Of a stretch of DNA of 12,828 nucleotides, positions 12,387-12,828 are shown one piece after another; within the stretch, counting starts at the first letter, position 1; each line of letters opens with the position of its first letter. The DNA comes from Lachnospiraceae bacterium UBA3645 (GTDB lineage: Bacteria; Bacillota; Clostridia; Lachnospirales; Lachnospiraceae): NCBI GenBank assembly GCA_002373555.1, contig DFKM01000210.1:1-12828 (forward strand). Reading direction: 5' to 3'. Position numbers and translations under genes: made by a program. The notes under the pieces were generated by a model that saw nothing but the letters and a program-made list of their open reading frames with translations, was not told where the DNA came from and did no database searches.

Positions 12387-12828
12387 TTTTTTCCAGATTT
12401 GCTGCCAGGAAGTACTGTGCCGGCTCATTGAACATGACGGACACGATCTGCCGGCCCCGGAACATTCCTTCTCTCGTATACAGACCCAGTTCTGACCCTT
12501 TCTGCGTCGGCATCCAGAATTCCTGCCCGCCGGGCTCCAGCGCCTCCTTCACCAGATAACCATTCTCACCGAACCATTTGTGAATCGCAGCCGCATTCGG
12601 AAGCTTGATATTCATCTCTCCGGCCGGCTCTGCAAACTGTCTCAGAAGATGGGTGATGGATTTATCCTCCCGATATATAAAAAGCGAGAGGATTTCATAC
12701 GGGAATGGGACTTTTTTCTTTTTCGCGACGGCTTCGCTCTCTTCATCGGCGGAATGGTTTTCCATGTCGACAGATTGAGTTTCCATGCCGGCAGGTTGGT
12801 TTCCCATGTCGGCAGATTGAGTTTCCAT
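12358..12828 (-). CDS. Unknown protein, paralog B of the upstream-type hypothetical; 5' end probably cut by the window edge
   Basis: 156 codons are visible, ending in TAA at 12358-12360. Residues 40-150 are a clear paralog of the central domain of the 245-aa neighbour: PFPYEILSLFIYREDKSITH, LLRQFAEP, AAAIHKWFGENGYL, EFWMPTQKGSELGLYTREG, then strands and a final helix. The ATG at 12826-12828 may be the start, but it lies in a heptad repeat at the very edge and no upstream site can be seen; the neighbour has a 70-residue N-terminal region that may be present beyond the window. The C-terminus is shorter than that of the neighbour, lacking the Ala-rich tail. Function unknown. Confidence 0.78.
   Translation of the reverse strand: METQSADMGNQPAGMETQSVDMENHSADEESEAVAKKKKVPFPYEILSLFIYREDKSITHLLRQFAEPAGEMNIKLPNAAAIHKWFGENGYLVKEALEPGGQEFWMPTQKGSELGLYTREGMFRGRQIVSVMFNEPAQYFLAANLEKIVQEIQKGG
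12745..12828 (-). repeat. Four 21-bp units encoding a 7-residue repeat in paralog B
   Basis: The first 28 visible codons read METQSAD, MGNQPAG, METQSVD, MENHSAD: four heptads of the form M-(E/G)-(T/N)-(Q/H)-(S/P)-(A/V)-(D/G). The DNA is similarly repetitive. The array may continue past the window edge, so the copy number is a minimum. Confidence 0.85.

Overview
The window is 12.8 kb of chromosomal DNA from a low-to-mid GC Bacillota, most likely a gut-type Clostridia (Lachnospiraceae-like). The grounds are a CIRCE-controlled groES-groEL operon, strong AGGAGG ribosome binding sites, sigma-A type promoters, a YczE-type membrane protein, a small protein of a type I recall from Clostridia, and pnuC with an intrinsic-terminator leader. 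The family-level placement is inference. I see no tRNA, rRNA, IS element or CRISPR array.

Layout. 1-1141 (minus): the 5' part of groL, all of groS, a perfect CIRCE operator and the promoter. 1245-1832 (plus): a single-gene unit encoding a short anchored or secreted acidic protein with four cysteine clusters in an Ala/Glu repeat, ending in a strong terminator. 1873-4026 (minus): a probable three-gene operon of 2-hydroxyacid dehydrogenase, cupin and YczE-like membrane protein. 4042-4332 (plus): a 60-aa DUF3006-like gene with a structured leader. 4368-6651 (minus): an M20 amidohydrolase, then a secreted YD-repeat protein closely coupled to a 71-aa conserved protein. 6847-8388 (plus): an HTH-Uma2 nuclease-fold fusion with a phased repeat array at its promoter, then a nitroreductase. 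8468-9637 (minus): a SemiSWEET/PQ-loop-like protein and an EamA transporter whose stop and start codons abut. 9745-10632 (plus): pnuC behind a transcription attenuator. 10732-12828 (minus): surE, preceded by two paralogous proteins of unknown function, the outer one cut by the window edge.

The gene content is mostly housekeeping and metabolic. The parts least explained by known families are the pnuC leader (mutually exclusive hairpins, aptamer class not recognised), the 11-bp phased ATGGT array in front of the HTH-Uma2 gene, the Cys/Ala/Glu repeat protein next to groESL, and the paralog pair at the right edge with a heptad-repeat linker and a 34-bp tandem repeat across the stop codon. I see no convincing multi-gene defence or biosynthetic system; the HTH-Uma2 gene is the only nuclease-like candidate.
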